Assembly (NCBI GenBank): GCA_039654915.1
Contig: CM077597.1
Span: 78,866,001 to 78,930,000 of the forward strand
Length of the DNA: 64,000 nucleotides
Reading direction: 5' to 3'
From: Aquilaria yunnanensis
Lineage: Eukaryota > Streptophyta > Magnoliopsida > Malvales > Thymelaeaceae
Shown: positions 9,221-21,052 of the stretch, one piece after another
Layout: each line of letters starts with the position of its first letter
How positions within the stretch are numbered: the first letter of the stretch is position 1
Translations under genes and position numbers: made by a program
The notes under the pieces: generated by a model
The model's database searches: none
What the model was told of the DNA's origin: nothing
The model's input: the letters and a program-made list of their open reading frames with translations, nothing else

Positions 9221-9955
9221 AGGGGTGAAATCTGTGAAGAAAAAAAAAAAACAAAGATTGGAGCTCTTCATTCGAAAAGGAAAAACTGTAGCTTAGTCCC
9301 TTGCCTCTTCTCCCTCTTCCATGAAAACCTGAACTTTCCCCTTGTGCTGCTGTCACCCTCCGTTTGCCATCCAACAATTCCCAATCAACGCTGTCACCGA
9401 TTCCGTTTCACTTTGCCGTTTCTACCTCCGTCACGCTGTCGCCGTCGCCGTCGTCTAGCCACCTCCATCGCCGTCTCTCCAGCCCCTCCGTCACGCCGTC
9501 GCCCACGTCATGCCGTCAGTTCCATCCCTCGCCTTCCGCTGCACGTTGTCACCGTCCCGTACGCGACCTCCGTCGTCTTCATCCCACGCATCGCCATCCC
9601 GTCCTGCCGCCGTTTCCACCTCCGTCCCATCAGCCCGTCGCCGACGAAGCCAACCCAGGTCGCCACCAGTCCCGTCACCGCCGGAGAAGACGAATCGAAG
9701 ACGAAACCGTATCGTGACCCGTTTCAGACCCAGATCCAACCCGATTTCTGACCCATCAATTTTTTGGTATAACCCCTTTCTGACACCTCATCTTCTTCTA
9801 TTTTTTGCATTCAAGTCACTAACCTTTCTTTTTATTTTTTCAGAAACTAATTACTAACTCTTGTATATTTATTTATTTATCTATTATTTATTTATTTTAT
9901 TTTATTTTATTTTATTTTTCTTATTTTCTATGGAAGGTTATACCTCCTAATTTTT

Positions 9956-10405
9956 AAGTGGATGGCTAAAAGCCCCACTTTATTTTTTATTTATTTCTTT
10001 TATGTATTATTCTTTAATTTTCCTTTTATTTACTTTATGTGCTTTTCTTTATGTATTTATTTTCATGTATTATTTAATTTATACAATTTTATCTTCTAAG
10101 TGGATGGCCAAAAGTCCCACTTTTTTTCTTTATTTATTTAATTTTCTGTAATTATTTAATTCATGCAATTTTATTTTTAAGTTGATGGCCAAAAAGCCCC
10201 CACTTTTTTTTTATTTAATTTCTGCAATTATTTAATTTATGCACTTTTTTTAAGTGGATAGCCAAAAGCCCCACTTTATTTTTTTATTTTTTAAGTGGAT
10301 GGCTAAAAAAAAAATGCCCCACTTTATCTTTATTTATCGTCCTTTAATTTTCCTTTATTTACTTTATGCAATTTTAATTTTTTTTATGTGGATGGTTAAG
10401 CTTAT
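9956..10405 (+). repeat. Six dispersed AAGTGGATGGCCAAAAGCCCCACTT-type hairpins
   Basis: Variants at about 9956, 10098, 10182, 10251, 10292 and 10386 (the last degenerate), separated by TTTATTT-rich spacers. AAGTGG and CCACTT form the stem. They lie within the LTR. Confidence 0.7.
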
Positions 10406-11914
10406 TTCACTTATTTCACTTTTAGCCATAAACAAAAATAATAACAAATAAAAAAAAGGAAGAATTTTTTTTTATGTGAATAATTAACCTTATTCCACAC
10501 ATTTTTTTAGGGTTAATCAAGAATCCATTTTTATTTTTTTTTCAACAAAGCCCCCCATCCTCTATTATTTTGGAACACATATTTTTTTTCTTTTAAAATA
10601 ACAAAAGCTAACCTTTCATTCCTTTTTATTAAAAATTAAAAATAAAATTAATTAAAAAAAATCATAACCAGGGGTAAAATCATTTTATTAAGTATATATT
10701 TAAAATCTATAGATTAGATAACCTTTTTTTTTTTTAATCTTTCGTCGAATTAAAAATAATAAAGAAAAATAAAAAATAAAATTTCAAAAAATTAATATTA
10801 AAATCATTAAAAATACAATAAAAATTATGACAAAAAAATTAATAATTAATTAAATAACTAACCATAAATAGAATTTAAATTAAATTCCATATCCAAATGA
10901 TCCGATAGGATCCATGGTTTGGAAAAATATCAAACTTTTTTTTAAATAATAAATCAAATAAAGTATCAAAAAATAAAATTAATTTTTTAGATAGTTACTT
11001 TAAAAAAATTTCATCCAGTAAAAAGAATAAAAATAAAAAAATATTTTTTTAAATAAAATAAATATATGAATATCAAGACTTTCTATTTTACTTATTTCTT
11101 TTAAAAATAATAAAAATATAACTCTTTGGTTTCTTTATTAAATAAATAAAAAATCTTGATATTAGATATTTAAATAATTACTTTTTGGTTCCTTTATAAA
11201 TCAAGTAATTACTTAAAACAAAAAAAAAATCTTTCAAAACAAAAAAAAAAGAATAAAAAGGAAAGAATAAAAGAAGAAAAAAATAAATAAATTTTTTTTA
11301 AATTAAAATTAGTTAACATTAAGATCATTAAAAAAATCCAAAAAATCATAAAAAAATTTATGACAAAATTAATAATTAATTTAATAAAATAAGAATTAAA
11401 AATTCAAATTACTAATTTTCATATCTGGATGATCCGACAGGAGTCACAGTTTGGAAAATATCAACTTTTTAATTAAAAATGAATAAAAATTAAGTATAAA
11501 GATAAAAATTCATATTCGGAGAATTCGGCAGAATTTATGATATGGATTATTAATTAATTAAGTATTTAATTAAAAAACTAATTTTTATTATTAAATTCTG
11601 TATCCTAGTGGTTCGATAGAATCCATGGTTCCGAAATATCAAGTTTATATAAAAAATTTTATATAAATTAATTACCAAAAATTTCAGAAATTCACATTAA
11701 TCTAAAAAAATTACATCTGGATGCTTCAGTTAAATTTCTAGTTTGAAAATTAACTGAAGTTATCCAAAAGCAAGCAAAGCAAAAATTAAAATCAACTAAG
11801 GTACCAATTTTGGGCATTAAAATAGAGTTATTTTAACGTAACCGTACTCCTGAATCCCGAACTCTCGCAGACCATTTTTAAGGTGTCCAATCGACCTGAG
11901 CAAAAATCGATTGA

Positions 11915-11932
11915 TGGCGACTCCCGAAATCC
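11915..11932 (+). promoter_or_regulatory. Primer-binding-site-like sequence
   Basis: TGGCGACTCCCGAAATCC begins with TGG and resembles the primer sites of Tat/Ogre elements (Arg-tRNA type). A decayed counterpart lies at about 15,340-15,360. Its presence after a 3' LTR suggests that the LTR is shared with, or abuts, a second element. Confidence 0.45.
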
Positions 11933-12315
11933 TGCACGTTGCCACAGCGATTAAAACGCATAAGGAGGTGGTGATGAAGAAAGAAATTGAGGACAGTTGA
12001 GAAGGCAAATGCAATTAGTGGGGGAATCAAATGGTGAATAAAATCGAGGATGGTATAGGTGAATGACGAACGAAACTGGGGGTGAAATTGAGGGCTAAAA
12101 TAGAGAGTTAAAACTGAGGGTTGAAATCGGACAAAATCAAAGGTGAAATCGATGGTTGAAACTGTGGGTTGAAATTGAGGATGGTGAAATCAATGGTTGA
12201 AACTAGGGGTTGAAATCAAAAGAAATTGGGTAGCAATCGGACGCAATCGACTAAGGCCGGAGGAGGCAAAGGAGGGCTAGAGGCGGCAGGGGAGGAAGGA
12301 GGAAGGAGAGATATC
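11933..12315 (+). other. Purine-rich leader-like sequence after the PBS
   Basis: G/A-rich sequence with loosely repeated GGTTGAAATC(G/A) and GAAATTGAGG phrases and no coding frame. It would be the start of an internal region if 11915 is a true primer site. Confidence 0.4.
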
Positions 12316-12606
12316 GGCTAACCCTGTATGACCCCTAAATTTCTTCATTTTTTTGTAACATAGGGCCTAACTATCTGATGTGATCAATTACAGGCATTTA
12401 TAGTTGGTGATTCATTGTGCCATATGTCTAACTGCCCCAAGCTGGCATGCCACGTGGTTATTTTCATTATTTTTAACATTTTTCTTCTTCCAAAGGTCTA
12501 AAATGAAATAAAAAATTGAGTTTAAGGACGTTCCATGTGAAGTTTTAAGGCTAAGGTCCAAAATAGGACAATAATAAAAAGTTAAGGGCCACAAGAGTAA
12601 TTTACC
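12316..12606. mobile_element. Short Mutator-like inverted-repeat element (about 290 bp)
   Basis: The right end (reverse complement GGGTAAATTACTCTTGTGGC...) mirrors the left end (TGTATGACCCCTAAATTTC...), with matching blocks through about 60 bases. The terminal sequence is like that of the larger elements at 35,210 and 36,315. No clear target duplication was seen. Confidence 0.45.
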
Positions 12607-12736
12607 CAAAGTTTTTATGGACCTAGACAGATATTCTAACCAGATTATAACTTAAAAGATTTAAACCCTTTTAAATTGGATTTAGGTGAGCTTTAATCTC
12701 TTCAAACCTTGTTAATCACGTTTGTACTTCCTCTAG

Positions 12737-12744
12737 TATAAATA
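12737..12744 (+). promoter_or_regulatory. TATA box of second LTR inside an inverted repeat
   Basis: CCTCTAGTATAAATAGAGG: TATA between CCTCTA and TAGAGG arms. The arms differ in sequence from those at 9210 yet still pair. Confidence 0.55.
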
Positions 12745-13249
12745 GAGGTCACAATTTTAGATAAACGGGAGAAAAGGCTAAGAATTTTGCAACCCTAAGC
12801 TCCAATAAGAAAAAGGTGAAACAGCAGCATTAGCCCCCTAATTTTTTGCTACTTTACCCCTAAACCCTAAGCTTTCTCTATTGTTGCCACCGTCCATCAA
12901 GCCTCGCCGCTGCTTCTCGCCACTTCGAACACTGCTTCTAGTCATCACTGCTAATCCAGATCTGCCACCCTTGCTTTGCCTTGCACCATGCTATTGGTTC
13001 TAGGCGCTTCTTGCTACGATCCATGCTAATCGAAGAGAAAGGTTGACCATGAAAACCCCCATTCTACCGTCCTGTCATCTCTGGCATCATTGGCCATCGT
13101 TTTTTGGTTCTCCAAGGTAACCTCCTTCGTCGCAGCAAAACCCAAACCACCATTCGTTCTGTCTTCGCTGATGAAGGAAAAATCAAGGCCAAATCCTAAT
13201 TCCAACCCGTTAGACCCTCTAACTTGACTTGATGCAAACCCGTTGACTA

Positions 13250-13931
13250 GGGGTAAGTATGATTTGGGTTGGTTCGGTTTTATGGTTGAACTGAACCAGC
13301 CTGAAATGGCCTCAGTTCCAAAATTTTTCTATCCAACCTGAAAATAAAAAACTGAACAGAATCAGAACCATGGTCCTGGGTTTTTCGGTTTATACCATAT
13401 ACCTATAACAATACTAAAATTCAATAAAATTGCATCTATAACCAGTTTATGAAATATTCAACATAATAAACAATTAAATTAACATTTAAATACATATACT
13501 TAGATATATTCAAAAGAGTTTAAAATGTTGTTATTACCAAAATGATTCAAAAGAATTACTTGTAAAATATTTTTCATCTCAACCAGTTTACTTCCCTCCA
13601 GTAATTCCAATATTGGCACGACATTCAGCATGGAAAGTTGAGTCTTTAAGACTATCTTTTTCAGTATCAAAACTTAAAATATGTTGATGTCATGAATTTC
13701 TAATTTCATCTGACTTATAAATGAGAAAATATGATGATTGTATCGTAGGAAGTAGTTTGAAATAGAGAGGTTGAAAGAAAAATGATCCAAAAGTAGTCAG
13801 TCTAAAAAGCAAGTGATTCAAGTGAATATAAAGAAATTTCATAAATGACTCTACAACTTCTATGTTGTTTCAATTTAAGATATCAATTTAAGAGTTTAAT
13901 ATAAAAACACAAGATGACTATCATAATTCTT

Positions 13932-14014
<83 letters not shown>

Positions 14015-14233
14015 AATATTATAATTTTTATTATATAATTATATATATACCTCAAGTTTGGTTCCACCTCGGGTTGGTTCCATATGGAACCAGAACCAAC
14101 AAAAAAATCGTCGGTTCTCTCATATGTGAAACTAACCTACAAACTATTGTCCATTTTTACCTAACCTAACTCAACCCAATAGGGGTGGTTGGGGTTTGAT
14201 TTCAAGTTTACCCAACCCATGCTCATCCTTACC
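13250..14233. mobile_element. hAT-like MITE (984 bp)
   Basis: The left end GGGGTAAGTATGATTTGGGT and right end ACCCAACCCATGCTCATCCTTACC are imperfect inverted repeats. The flanking 8 bases GTTGACTA and ATTGACCC could be a decayed 8-bp target duplication. The inside has GGTTCGGTTTTATGG-type sequence common in such elements and a long AT microsatellite. It has no coding capacity. Confidence 0.6.
13935..14010. repeat. (AT)n microsatellite
   Basis: About 37 uninterrupted AT dinucleotides inside the MITE. Confidence 0.95.
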
Positions 14234-14797
14234 ATTGACCCATTCAAATTTATTATCTTTTAGGTAAAACTCTTATTTTAGCCCTTAATTTTTTTCTTTC
14301 ATTCTTTCAAGTTCCTTTACCTTCTCTGTTTTGTAAAGAAGTCATTGACAGCACGTTTTATTAAATTCTTTTTCTATTTGTTCTTTATTTATTTGATTTT
14401 TTGGACATGCATCAATTTAATTATTAACCTCACGGAGGAATGTAAGTTAGGATGTTATTTATTTATCTTTTGTTTATTTTAGAATAGTTTGATTTTAATT
14501 TTAATTTAATTCTCATAATGCTTCTCAAAAAATTGTCTTAGAAAATTCAATTCTATTTTGTTTGGGTTTAGTAAAACTCTAGGATGAATTTAGGATAATG
14601 AATAAAAAATAAATTTTTAAATCCATATTTGGCTAATTTGATAGGATCTATAGTTTAAATAATTATTTTTAAAAAATTTAGAAAACTAAATAAATATAAA
14701 TAAATTTAGCCTTTATATCCATATCCGAGTGATCCAATAGGATCCATGGTTTAGATCAATAATTACCTAAAATCTTCAAAAAGAGAAATAAATAATA

Positions 14798-15035
14798 CTC
14801 TCTCCATTTCACAAAAATTGACCATTTTACTATTTATAGCAATTAATTTATAGTTTTATTTCTTTCAAAATTTATTATAAAAATATGAATATTTTATATG
14901 AAAATGAAACTTTAAATATTATAGTTTCTAAATATCATTTTTAAGAATTTTTTTAATATATATTAATATGAATGTGTTTAAGTCAAACTTTACTTACAAA
15001 AGATAAAAGGGTCAATTAATGCGAAATAGATGGAG
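14798..15035. mobile_element. Stowaway-like MITE (238 bp)
   Basis: Left end CTCTCTCCATTTCACAAAAA and right end GCGAAATAGATGGAG are inverted repeats of the common Stowaway type, flanked by TA on both sides. Confidence 0.75.
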
Positions 15036-15419
15036 TAACAGATTAAATCTTTAGATTCCATATTGAGTGATTTTGATGGAATCCATGGTTTGACAACATT
15101 TTAAATATACAAAAACAAGTAGAAAGTAATGATCTTTAAGGTCCATATCTGGACGGTTTAATAGTATCTATGGTTTGAAAAATTAATTAATATATTCGAA
15201 AGAAAGCAAAACAAAACATCAATTAAACTAAGGTGTCAATTTTTGGGAATTAGAATAAGATTATTTTAGCATAACCATACTCTTGTACCTCTTGAACTTT
15301 TGTAAATCATTTTAAGGTATCCAATCGACCTATATGTAAACGAATTAATAACAACTCCTAGAAACATTGCTACATAATTGAATTAAGAATGGCTAAGGGT
15401 TGCTACCTATTAAGTATGT

Positions 15420-16600
15420 AGGTAAGCCTCTTGTTTGATAAAATACATTGAGCATTATAAACGTTTGGAGGAAAGGATTCTACAACATTTGAATAGTTGG
15501 GCTTTTGAGCATATCTCACATGCTAGTAGAGTTCAATTGATAAAAGTTGTTATATTCATCATCCAATCTTATCGGTCTTATATCTTCTCTATTCCAAAAA
15601 TTGTACTTGATCACATGGAGCAGTATTCTAAAGCTTTCCTTTAGCTAAGATCTATTTCAAGTAAGAGGTTCCATTGTGCATGGACTAAGGTTTTTGTCCC
15701 AAAACAATTATGACAGGCTACGTTTTTTTAGCTTAAGAGCTAAAAGGCTGTAGTTAATGGGAAAAAGAGTTTGGCATCTACTTGAGGACAAGGGAAGCCT
15801 ATGGGTAAAATGCATTCATGCAGATTACATCAAATAAGTGGGGGTTTGGCAGGTAAGACTAGTAAGTGATTCTTTTGCTATATGGAAACACATCATAAGA
15901 TTGAGGTTTTTAAAGATATGACTTATAATTAGGCTTAGGATTGTGTGAGGAATGGTAAATTTTTTATGAAATTGGCTTATCTGCATGTTATGGATAACTT
16001 TGACAATTTCACTTGGCATAAGACAGTTTGGAGCTCTATAATTGTTCTTAAACATGCTATAATATGCTGGTTTGTTGCTTTAGATAGATTATAACATTTT
16101 ATAGGTTAAGCCACTATATAAACTTGTCAGTTGTTCTTTACCCCTCAGCTTGAAAGAAGATGAGACAATAGATCATTTATTCTTTAAATGTGATTACTCC
16201 GAAAGGATATGGAGAAATATATTATGAAAGATTAATCTTATAGATGTTCCTTTTAAATGGGCTTGACTTTGGGATTGATTGAGTAAAACTACCAAGGGGA
16301 AGAGTTTAAAGACAAAAATGAGGAGAGCTTGTGTGGTGTTGATGGTATATTTCATTTGTGAAAAAGGAAAGTTAAAATTCATCATCAGAATGCTAACCAT
16401 CGTAAGGTGATCACTAACAGAATCATTGATACTTTTTGTTAGTATGTCCTACATCTGATTATGCCATGAGGCACAGATGTTAGATTTTACTGGTTACTTA
16501 GTGTAAACCCATTATTATAGTACATAAGTGTTATTGGGCAATTTTTTAATGGTAAAGTGTGCACCCAACATAGTGTTTTCCAAAAAAAATAATAATAAAT
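15420..16600 (+). pseudogene. 5'-truncated LINE (L1-type) reverse transcriptase relic
   Basis: Frame pieces match the C-terminal part of plant L1 ORF2. LEERILQHLNSWAFEHISHA then RVQLIKVVIFIIQSY (15,435-15,644) corresponds to the region after the RT core. ETIDHLFFKCDYSERIW (about 16,160-16,215) is the zf-RVT zinc-knuckle region. Stops and frameshifts are frequent. It ends near an A-rich tail (AAAAAAAATAATAATAAAT, about 16,578-16,600). Confidence 0.75.
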
Positions 16601-17274
16601 GATTGAACTCTAGTGAAAAAGTGAAAATTCTTGTTAGTTATTGGGTGAGATTCTTAACTATACTATGAAATTATAAACCAAAAAATTGGAGCACAAACGT
16701 TGTGAGAGAAATTTTGACCAACAAAAAATAATTAACTATTTTTACTGATTGTTCGTAGGTAGTGTATGTATTATCGAGTACAATTTTAATTAGCACAAGG
16801 ATTCACTATCTTGTTCACCAAATCAAAAATGTTGTTGAATCCATACAGTGCTGTGCGATCCTGCTTGTGCCTAGACAAAAAGTCCTACTCACCACAAAGT
16901 TGCTTCCTCTACTCTTTCGTAGAGTATCCTCATGTATTTCTGATTAAAAAAAGAAAAAGAAAAAGGTAACGGCCTTCGCTAATAAAATTAATAAATTAAA
17001 CAAAAAAAGAAAAGGTAACGGCTAGTTCTTTGTGGGTCCTGCGGATGGTCTCGAAAACGGTCCGGAGCGGCACAAATCCCTAAGCAGTCACAACGCTGCG
17101 AAGAGGAGAGCGGACGGAGCAAAAAACCCGACGAGAGCAGATCGATTCCCTGTCCCCCAGTCGCAAGAGATTCTCCATTTTCTCTCACTTACTCTCACTG
17201 CACAGTATCACCTTCTCCTAGTCCTAGGGTTGGGTGTGTTTTTTCTTTTTTTTTGTGCTGCGGAAGCTGCCACC
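16601..17274 (+). promoter_or_regulatory. Upstream region and 5' leader of VPS2.2
   Basis: AT-rich to about 16,990, then a GC-richer stretch rich in CT and GA (17,030-17,270) that is likely the 5' UTR. The start codon context is CACCATGA. No clear TATA box can be assigned. Confidence 0.4.
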
Positions 17275-20272
17275 ATGAACATCTTCAAGAAGAAAACCTC
17301 TCCAAAAGGTGCCATTCTCTGTTCTATCTACCCCATTTTCCCGAGAAATGAGTTGGGTTCTATTTTCCTTATTTTTCCGGTTTTTTTTCTTCTTACAGAT
17401 GCTCTTAGGACAAGCAAGAAGGAAATGGCTGTCGCGACTAGAGGTACGTCTCATGTTTGTGTTTCTTATGTTTTGTCCTTTATATGCTGCTCAGGAACCG
17501 ATATCAGGTGCCTATGACTTCCCCGTTCGAAGAAATTTTTGTTCTTTTTCCGCCGGGTGTTCGGTTTAGTGTTTGTCTGTTTGATAGAGATGGGTCGGTG
17601 ATGAACATTACAATTTGAGTTGATTGTTTGTGAGATCAAAAAGAATGAAGTAGCATTTGAGCCTGTTGGTTTGTCATGAAAAATTATTGACTTTCCTCTC
17701 TGCAGGGATTGAGCGTGAGATTGCGTCTCTCCAATTGGAGGTATTTAGTTACTGCTCTGGGACAGATTTCTGTAACTATTCTAGTTCATGCCCTCAACTC
17801 TTCAGTTTGGATCTGCTGTTTCAGGAAAAGAAGTTGGTGGCAGAGATCAAGAAGACGGCTAAAACAGGAAATGAGGCAAGTAATATACTTATTTTGTAGG
17901 AATGGCTTCCGGGAATTTTCCGAGCCAGATAAGGAGAGATAGTGAAGTTGGATAATGTTAATTGAAAGCTTGGACTTTCTCATTGTGATCAGGTCAAACG
18001 CAGTTTAAGTAAGTAGTAATAACATAAATGGATGCTAGGCAGGCTCTTCAAAATTGACCTGGTAGAACTTAATTCAACTTTACTGTCTTGTTGATAACCA
18101 ATGCAACAACTGCGTAGATAACCTAACTTTGAGCTCCAATATTGGTTTCTGGTTCTATCATCAGGACTGTTTTATTTTTCTTGTTTCTGCTTGAGGTTTT
18201 TCTACTTATCCAATTTTCAAGTTCAGCGGGAGTGATTCTTATAGTTTCCTTCTTCTAGCAGCTTCTAAAGCCTGGAATGTGCAGGAGTAATTCCATTATA
18301 TTATGCCCCATCAATTCTTGGAGTTTGTCAAGTCATTGAAATTCATATCTCTTAGCTACTCTGTCTCTTTACGTTGTCTGCCTATCCCTTAGTAGGTGCT
18401 AAGAGATTCAAAATGCTTTTCAGGCTGCCACGAAAATTTTAGCCCGTCAACTTGTTCGTTTGAGGCAACAAATTACTAATTTGCAAGGAAGTCGTGCCCA
18501 GATAAGAGGTGTAGCAACTCATACTCAGGTTGACTTTAAAGCATTCATATGCCATAGGAGATTTCAACTGATCAAAATTAATTATCATGTACTCAAACAT
18601 GTTATCATATGTTTGTAGGCCCTGTATGCCAGTACATCAATATCAACTGGAATGAAAGGTGCAACTAAGGCAATGGTGGCAATGAACAAGGTATCTCCAG
18701 TAAGCGTTGATCTGGAAGGGATCATGATTTTAGTTTCTGGCCCAAAATAAATGCTGGTTTTGATTTGTTAATTGTTATTCCTAGTGAGTCTTGTAGTGAA
18801 GATAGTTGAATAAGATTGGATGTAGGAAAGATGAGATTTTCTGATTCTTGTTTCTTAATTGTCTATTGAGGTTCTGAGTACCGGAATATATTTTGCACAC
18901 TGTAGGGTTGGATATGCTTCATTTTACTTTGTACTGGCACAGGGAGTGATAATGATTTTATTAATGTATCTCTTACAGCAAATGGCCCCAACTAAGCAAA
19001 CAAAGGTTATAAAGGAATTCCAGAAGCAGTCAGCACAAATGGACATGACGGTAATTCCATTTTCTCATCTTTATTTTCAGCCATGTAGGTTGTAACTTGG
19101 AATTAGCCATGCGAATAGGAATGTGGAACTGGATTATGCAAGATTAAATAGGATGGCAACGCCACTTATCTCAGAACACTGCAAGGATCATTTTTAACTG
19201 TTGGCCTTGTACAGAGTGAAAATGGCAGTCTTTTTATTTCATACACCACCATTAGAGGAAGTGGTTGCCCGAGGTGAGGGCAGGTTGCTTTTGTATCCGA
19301 TATATCCATATTAGGACTGTCTGAGCATTAGATGCATTTTGTCTTGCCGTGAAATTGGCAAGTGAAGCATGGGTATATAGTATTTGTTCTCTCCACCCAG
19401 AATAGCTTGGGCGTGGAACATCCTAAAATACAGGTCTTTAGATCCTTCATACCTGCTCTAGCAGCATCTTAGACAGCCGGCTAGTGGTTTGGCTTCTGAG
19501 GACGTTTTGATCTGTATCCAATTTGAGGACCTGAACTTGTTTTATTTTTCATATTTGGCACTTCCAACCACAAGTTCTCTTAGCAAATTGAGTCTAGTTC
19601 ATCTCGTAACATCCTCCTTTGCTTGTCTCCGACATCTCATGTCTGCAGATAGAGATGATGTCAGAGGCTATTGATGAAACATTAGACAAGGATGAAGCTG
19701 AAGAAGAAACTGAGGAGCTCACTAATCAGGTTGTCATTCATTCAGAGTCCTCAATTTTTCTATCAATATATCTCTATTCTGTAGATCCTGGTGTTTTGGC
19801 CCTAGACATCTAACTGATAGAGTTCCATACCAGGTGCTTGATGAGATAGGTGTCGATATAGCATCCCAGGTTGGTTCACCTCACTGATGAAATTAATCAC
19901 ATAAGTTCTTATCATCGACTGCTTGAAAGGTGAACTAACGATTGCTTGTGGTTTTTGCAGCTATCATCGGCGCCAAAAGGTCGGATATCGTCAAGGAATG
20001 CAAATGCTCCAGCTGTTCAAGCAAGGTATGCTTCCATCTTGTCATCTGGGTTGCCCATATGAGAAAAACTTGATTGCTAGATGCTGTAACCACAATTTCG
20101 TGAAACTATAAAGCCAAGTTACCTCTGGTTCTTTTGACTTGGTGGTGTCATCTTCTATTTCGATTCCCTTATAATAGCTTGTTGGTTATTTCTGTTTCCT
20201 CTTTTCAGCAAACCGGAATCTACTGACGTCGAGGATCTTGAGAAGAGGTTGGCATCACTTCGACGCATTTGA
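17275..20272 (+). CDS. VPS2.2: ESCRT-III subunit VPS2.2 (CHMP2-type), 11 exons, 219 aa
   Basis: VPS2 proteins polymerise with other ESCRT-III subunits on endosomes to bud vesicles into multivesicular bodies, and are removed by the SKD1/VPS4 ATPase. Exons: 17275-17308, 17399-17443, 17706-17740, 17825-17875, 18424-18528, 18619-18690, 18979-19050, 19649-19729, 19834-19869, 19961-20025, 20209-20272. The product starts MNIFKKKTSPKDAL, has the basic Snf7 core (about 10-160; KILARQLVRLRQQITNLQ), an acidic turn (DETLDKDEAEEETEEL) and a C-terminal MIM1-type helix (EDLEKRLASLRRI) for the MIT domain of VPS4. The length is normal and no defect was seen. Intron 4 has a GC donor (GAG|GCAAGT); the only nearby GT would shift the frame. 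The MNIFKKK start marks the VPS2.2 rather than the VPS2.1 branch. Confidence 0.93.
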
Positions 20273-21052
20273 TCATAGGCACGAGCCTGGCCCTTTCTCT
20301 GGTATACGTTATTAAAGTAGAAAGTGAATCAGATAATATGTTGTATATGAACGGAAGCCTTACATGAATGTTCTTCTTTCTTGACTTATAAGCTCTTGTG
20401 CTTGGTTTAAGAGAGATTTGTAGATTTACGAGCAGCCTAATTATGTTATAGATTTCCTTTTGCTATTAACTACTTTGCTTCAAAAGTTGAAAACTTTTGA
20501 CGGCTGGTGACTGAAAATCAGTAGTTGTTAAAGAAAACACAGTATTCTGGAGAAGGCAGAAATAACAAAAAAAAAACACTAAGGTTTTGAGATCGCTGGA
20601 ATTGGCAAACTAATGTTTTTTTCTTGTCAAATAAACCAATGACATAATTTCAAGTGACTCAGTTCACCACTAGACATTAAAATCCAATGAAAATATTACA
20701 AAAACCCTTCCACCATATTTCTAGAATTTGATACAATATATTTTTTGTTTAAAACAGTTTAAATACCATACTCTCTCTCTCTCTAGGCTGCTGGGTCAAT
20801 GTCTAAAACCTCATTGTCCAACCTTCCATGCAACCTTGAATACACATCTTACATCAACAATGGCACAGGGTCTCAAGGAAGGAGAAGTTATGCTTGAAGT
20901 TGAAACTGCCTTCATGAACAATGATGATGGTGAGAACAATGATTTCGCTAATTCCAAAGCAATCCTATTTTAAATATTACCATATTTTATCTCATTTTTG
21001 TAAGAGAATGAATGCATTAAGAACCATTGGAAAAAATTCATTGAGAACCATT
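20273..21052 (+). other. VPS2.2 3' UTR and spacer
   Basis: The first 300 bases are probably 3' UTR. A short CT run lies at about 20,770-20,785. The frame at 20,728-20,973 has no recognisable motif. Confidence 0.5.

Larger units (their letters stand above)
8660..11914 (+). mobile_element. 3' LTR of the Tat-lineage element (about 3.25 kb)
   Basis: It starts TGTTGACACCCAATTTCG right after the polypurine tract. A TATA box at 9213-9220 is followed by a GC-rich stretch (about 9350-9760) and then a long, very AT-rich part with two repeated motifs (an AAGTGG...CCACTT hairpin and a roughly 40-bp block containing GGATCCATGGTTTGG). The right end is inferred from a primer-binding-site-like sequence at 11915 and from similarity of 11,790-11,950 to 15,230-15,370. 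A clean terminal CA is not visible, so the right end is uncertain by some tens of bases. Open frames in the GC-rich part are compositional and not genes. Confidence 0.7.
12607..15340 (+). mobile_element. Second, degraded Tat-type LTR with nested insertions
   Basis: A TATA box at 12737-12744, a GC-richer block after it (GTTGCCACCGTCCATC...), four further copies of the roughly 40-bp ATCCATGGTTT motif (about 14,623; 14,720; 15,052; 15,140) and an end matching 11,790-11,914 (CTAAGGT...CAATTTTTGGG, CCAATCGACC). The left end is missing or unrecognised. A MITE-like element (13,250-14,233) and a Stowaway (14,798-15,035) are inserted in it. Confidence 0.6.

Noticed and set aside
9344..9857. Overlapping long open frames rich in Arg, Pro and Ser on both strands
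   Set aside because: They sit in the GC-rich part of the LTR just after its TATA box; several frames are open at once, as expected from composition, and no family resemblance is seen.
12316..12345. TGTATGACCCCTAAATTTC as the start of the second LTR
   Set aside because: It pairs as an inverted repeat with 12,560-12,606, so it is better read as a MITE end.
20728..20973. 81-codon frame downstream of VPS2.2
   Set aside because: No motif, low-complexity CT run inside, no splice or promoter context.
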